Of a stretch of 64,000 nucleotides of DNA, positions 61,191-64,000 are shown one piece after another (position 1 is the stretch's first letter; each line of letters opens with the position of its first letter). A program made the translations under genes and the position numbers. The notes under the pieces were generated by a model. The model saw nothing but the letters and a program-made list of their open reading frames with translations, had not been told where the DNA came from and did no database searches. This DNA comes from Betaproteobacteria bacterium. Its GTDB lineage: Bacteria; Pseudomonadota; Gammaproteobacteria; Burkholderiales; Casimicrobiaceae. Location: the NCBI GenBank assembly GCA_013298145.1, contig JAAFJO010000003.1:62001-126000 (forward strand), in the 5' to 3' direction.

Positions 61191-62813
61191 ATGAAAATTG
61201 TTGTTGCACAACTTAACTTGCTAGTCGGCGGACTTGCAAAAAATCGGCAAAAAATTCTTGAAGCTGCGGTGTCGGCAGCGGCTGTCGGATCCGATATCGT
61301 GCTCACGCCGGAGCTCTCGATTTGCTCCTATCAGCCGGAAGATTTGTTGCTACGGCCTTCGTTCATCGCCTCGTGTAAGTCGGAAGTGGAAGCGCTTGCG
61401 AGAGACGTCGAAGCGCTGTCGCCGACGCTCGCCGTCGTTGTGGGGCTTCCATGGCGTGAAGACGAGCGGCTCTACAACGCAGCGGCGGTGTTGCGCGGCG
61501 GCGTGATCGAAGCGGTTGCGAAGAAAGCGGAGCTCCCAAACTACTCAGTATTTGATGACAAACGATACTTTACTGCAGGCCATGAGCCTTGTTTAATTGG
61601 GGTGAGAGGAAAGAAAATAGGTATCTTGATATGTGAAGATATCTGGTTCTCGTCACCGTCAAAGCGGGCGAAAGCAGCAGGTGCTGATTTGATTTGCGTG
61701 ATCAACGGCTCGCCCTACGACACGGAGCATTTCGCGGCGCGCGAAGACGTTTGCCGCGCGCGCACCCAAGAAACGTCGCTGCCCATCGTGTTTTGCAATC
61801 TGGTGGGTGGTCAGGATGAAATCGTCTACGACGGGCAATCGTTTGTGATGAACGCTGCGGGCGATGTTTCCCAGCGCTTACCCGGCTTTGTGGAGGCGAC
61901 TGCTGTCGTTGAACTCGACTCAACAAACGATGTGCTTCAACCCAAACTGGTTCGTGGCAATCGTGCCAACGACGCTGTGGCAGACGTCTATGCCGCGCTC
62001 GTGCTCGCAGTAAAGGATTACATCAATAAGAACGGCTTCCCCGGCATCGTGCTCGGTTTGTCGGGCGGGATCGATTCTGCGGTCGTGCTGGCAGTTGCGG
62101 TGGATGCGCTCGGTGCTGAGCGAGTGCGCTGCGTGATGTTGCCGTCGAAGTTCAATGCCAGCATTTCGCTCGAGGATGCACGCTGGATGGCGGGTGTTCA
62201 AGGCGTTCGCTACGATGAAATTGGGATTGAGCCCATCTACGAGGCATTTGAAGCGGCGCTGCTCGATCAATTCAAAGGCTACCCGGTCGACGCGAGCGAA
62301 GAAAACTTGCAATCGCGCATACGCGGCACGCTACTCATGGCGATCTCAAACAAGACGGGCAATCTTGTCCTCACCACTGGCAACAAAAGCGAGATGACAA
62401 CCGGATACGCCACGCTTTACGGCGATATGGCCGGCGGCTTTGGTGTGCTCAAAGATTGCGACAAAGAGCTTGTGTATGCGCTCGCGAACTATCGCAATCA
62501 GTTCGGCCGTGTTATTCCAGAACGTGTGATTACACGCGCGCCATCCGCCGAGTTAAGACACGATCAGAAGGATCAAGATTCGTTGCCCGAATACCCCGTG
62601 CTCGATGAGATCATGGCGTTGTACGTCGAGCGAAATCTCAGCATCGAAGAGATTGTCGCGCGGGGGATCGCGCGCGCCGATGTTGAAAAGGTCGTACGGC
62701 TCCTTCGCATTAACGAGTACAAGCGCCGCCAAGCGCCAGTTGGGCCGCGCGTGACTCCGCGAGCCTATGGGCGGGATTGGCGCTACCCGATCACGAATGG
62801 GTGGCGCGAATAG
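61191..62813 (+). CDS. nadE: glutamine-dependent NAD+ synthetase
   Basis: Last step of NAD synthesis, amidating nicotinic acid adenine dinucleotide with glutamine as nitrogen donor. The 540 residues have an N-terminal nitrilase-type amidase domain, with LTPELSICSYQPEDLL (Glu), KKAELPNYSVFDDKRYF (Lys) and ILICEDIWF (Cys), and a C-terminal ATP-pyrophosphatase domain with LGLSGGIDSAVVLAVAVDAL. ATG 61191 (MKIVVAQLNLL) is preferred over a longer reading from 61167. A PII gene follows after 245 nt; nadE-glnB order is common in betaproteobacteria. Confidence 0.96.
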   Translation: MKIVVAQLNLLVGGLAKNRQKILEAAVSAAAVGSDIVLTPELSICSYQPEDLLLRPSFIASCKSEVEALARDVEALSPTLAVVVGLPWREDERLYNAAAVLRGGVIEAVAKKAELPNYSVFDDKRYFTAGHEPCLIGVRGKKIGILICEDIWFSSPSKRAKAAGADLICVINGSPYDTEHFAAREDVCRARTQETSLPIVFCNLVGGQDEIVYDGQSFVMNAAGDVSQRLPGFVEATAVVELDSTNDVLQPKLVRGNRANDAVADVYAALVLAVKDYINKNGFPGIVLGLSGGIDSAVVLAVAVDALGAERVRCVMLPSKFNASISLEDARWMAGVQGVRYDEIGIEPIYEAFEAALLDQFKGYPVDASEENLQSRIRGTLLMAISNKTGNLVLTTGNKSEMTTGYATLYGDMAGGFGVLKDCDKELVYALANYRNQFGRVIPERVITRAPSAELRHDQKDQDSLPEYPVLDEIMALYVERNLSIEEIVARGIARADVEKVVRLLRINEYKRRQAPVGPRVTPRAYGRDWRYPITNGWRE

Positions 62814-63052
62814 CCGCGCCCTTCTCGCCGATTTGAACCGCTAATTTGCAATGTAGGGCGTCGGCGAGCGACAATCAGGCGAAGTGAACGGGCGCGAACA
62901 TTCTTAATCCTCGGCCCCAAACTTGATCTTTCATTCCAACTTGGTAAAACTTGGCAGGGCTAGGCAAGGCGTTTCGCGTGATGCGGTAGATTGGTGAAGT
63001 CAACTTTGGCGACACCTGAACCGAAGGCAGCGAAACGCGGTGCAAGCAATAA

Positions 63053-63397
<345 letters not shown>

Positions 63398-63470
63398 TCC
63401 TTCGGGGTCGCATCGCAGGCGTTTGACATGGGCGTTTTGAAAGCGCTCGAATTAGAGGAGTAGAAGAATC

Positions 63471-63896
63471 ATGTCAATGATGGATGAGTTTAAGACCTTC
63501 GCAATGAAGGGAAATGTGGTTGACCTCGCCGTCGGCGTGATCATCGGTGGTGCGTTCGGCAAGATCGTCGACTCGGCGGTTGGCGATCTCATCATGCCGA
63601 TCATCGGGAAGATTTTTGGAGGGCTCGATTTTTCGAAGTTCTTCATTGTGCTCGGTGATAATCCCGAAAAACTCTCAAACCTCGCCGACCTTAAGAAGGC
63701 CGGGGTTGCCACATTTGCGTATGGCAACTTCATCACCATTCTCATTAACTTCATCATCCTCGCCTTCATTATTTTTCTGATGATCAAGGCGATGAACAAA
63801 GCGAAAGCGGCTGCAGAGCCGCCTGCACCGCCTCCTGCTGCTACACCCGAGGATGTTTTGTTACTCCGCGAGATTCGCGATAGCTTGCGAAAATAG
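63471..63896 (+). CDS. mscL: large-conductance mechanosensitive channel
   Basis: Pressure-release channel opening on hypo-osmotic shock. The 141 residues start [37 protein letters not shown], the characteristic MscL N-terminal helix and first transmembrane segment. The second transmembrane helix is [22 protein letters not shown], followed by a Pro/Ala-rich linker and the C-terminal cytoplasmic helix [14 protein letters not shown] terminator follows. Confidence 0.96.
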   Translation: MSMMDEFKTFAMKGNVVDLAVGVIIGGAFGKIVDSAVGDLIMPIIGKIFGGLDFSKFFIVLGDNPEKLSNLADLKKAGVATFAYGNFITILINFIILAFIIFLMIKAMNKAKAAAEPPAPPPAATPEDVLLLREIRDSLRK

Positions 63897-63915
63897 GTGA
63901 TGACGTAGACTCAGG

Positions 63916-63938
63916 AAAACCGGCTGCGGCCGGTTTTT
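63916..63938 (+). terminator. Rho-independent terminator after mscL
   Basis: Stem AAAACCGG (63917-63924) with CCGGTTTT (63930-63937), loop CTGCG, followed by T residues. It ends mscL transcription 20 nt after the stop codon. Confidence 0.85.
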
Positions 63939-64000
63939 GTGTTCTAACGCAACGATCCCCGTCTTACGCCGCTCGCGCTGGCGCTGAGGTGTTGCGCACT

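Noticed and set aside
62950..62990. Possible sigma-54 promoter (TTGGCAGGGCTAGGCA) before glnB
   Set aside because: The invariant GG and GC do not have the required 10-nt spacing.

Overview
This 64 kb window is ordinary chromosomal DNA of moderately high GC content, densely packed with genes on both strands. The gene families and their order point to a betaproteobacterium, most likely Burkholderiales-like: a Bug/TctC solute receptor, TRZ/ATZ hydrolase with ubiG and gph, a dapC-dapD-map-glnD cluster, nadE next to a PII gene, DUF1178, and edd/eda. I cannot assign a genus from the sequence alone. I see no rRNA, tRNA, CRISPR array, phage or insertion sequence.

Layout. 0-3 kb: a truncated Bug receptor and an SDH/fumarate-reductase-like B subunit with two membrane anchors, divergent from a LysR regulator. 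3-7.6 kb: purL and a GNAT. 7.8-13.4 kb: dapC, dapD, map, glnD (lysine synthesis, N-terminal methionine removal, nitrogen signalling). 13.6-17.2 kb: a lone GspC-like protein, a lipoprotein/LURP-one pair, gph and ubiG. 17.3-21.3 kb: a 1336-residue secreted protein with a C-terminal dockerin-like module, lying between ubiG and the mtaD-like deaminase (21.4-22.8 kb). 23-26.6 kb: a Tat-exported vanadium haloperoxidase, a LysE exporter and an exported superoxide dismutase. 26.6-33 kb: acnA and acnB with a VapBC module between them. 33-37 kb: Lrp/ornithine cyclodeaminase, and a GbsR regulator with DUF393 and an SDR. 37-42 kb: soxXYZA downstream of a two-gene molybdenum hydroxylase. 42-45 kb: edd/eda (Entner-Doudoroff). 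45-47.5 kb: a glycine-rich secreted protein interrupted by a frameshift, with the same dockerin-like end. 47.7-54 kb: an iron-type ABC permease and ATPase followed by two tandem Leu/Ile/Val-type binding proteins. 54-62.8 kb: housekeeping and accessory enzymes (DUF1178, trhO, an RluA-type pseudouridine synthase, LysE, mgsA, enoyl-CoA hydratase, HDAC-like deacetylase, FemAB-like GNAT, nadE). 63-64 kb: PII (glnB/glnK) and mscL.

How they fit together. GlnD and its target PII are both here, giving two parts of the nitrogen-status switch. edd/eda, both aconitases and the SDH-like genes serve central carbon flow. The sox and molybdenum-hydroxylase genes suggest periplasmic oxidation feeding c-type cytochromes.

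The most unusual structure is non-coding. An intergenic element occurs at least five times (16.4, 29.5, 54.6, 57.8 and 7.7 kb): a short GCCC/GGGC hairpin, then a TAGCCC box almost always exactly 46 nt later. Related single palindromes occur at 12.2, 15.6 and 37.8 kb. Other notable points are a SoxY whose carrier arm ends SSCIEE instead of GGCGG, a superoxide dismutase with Gln at the gateway Tyr position, and a promoter with a palindromic operator between the divergent GbsR and SDR genes.
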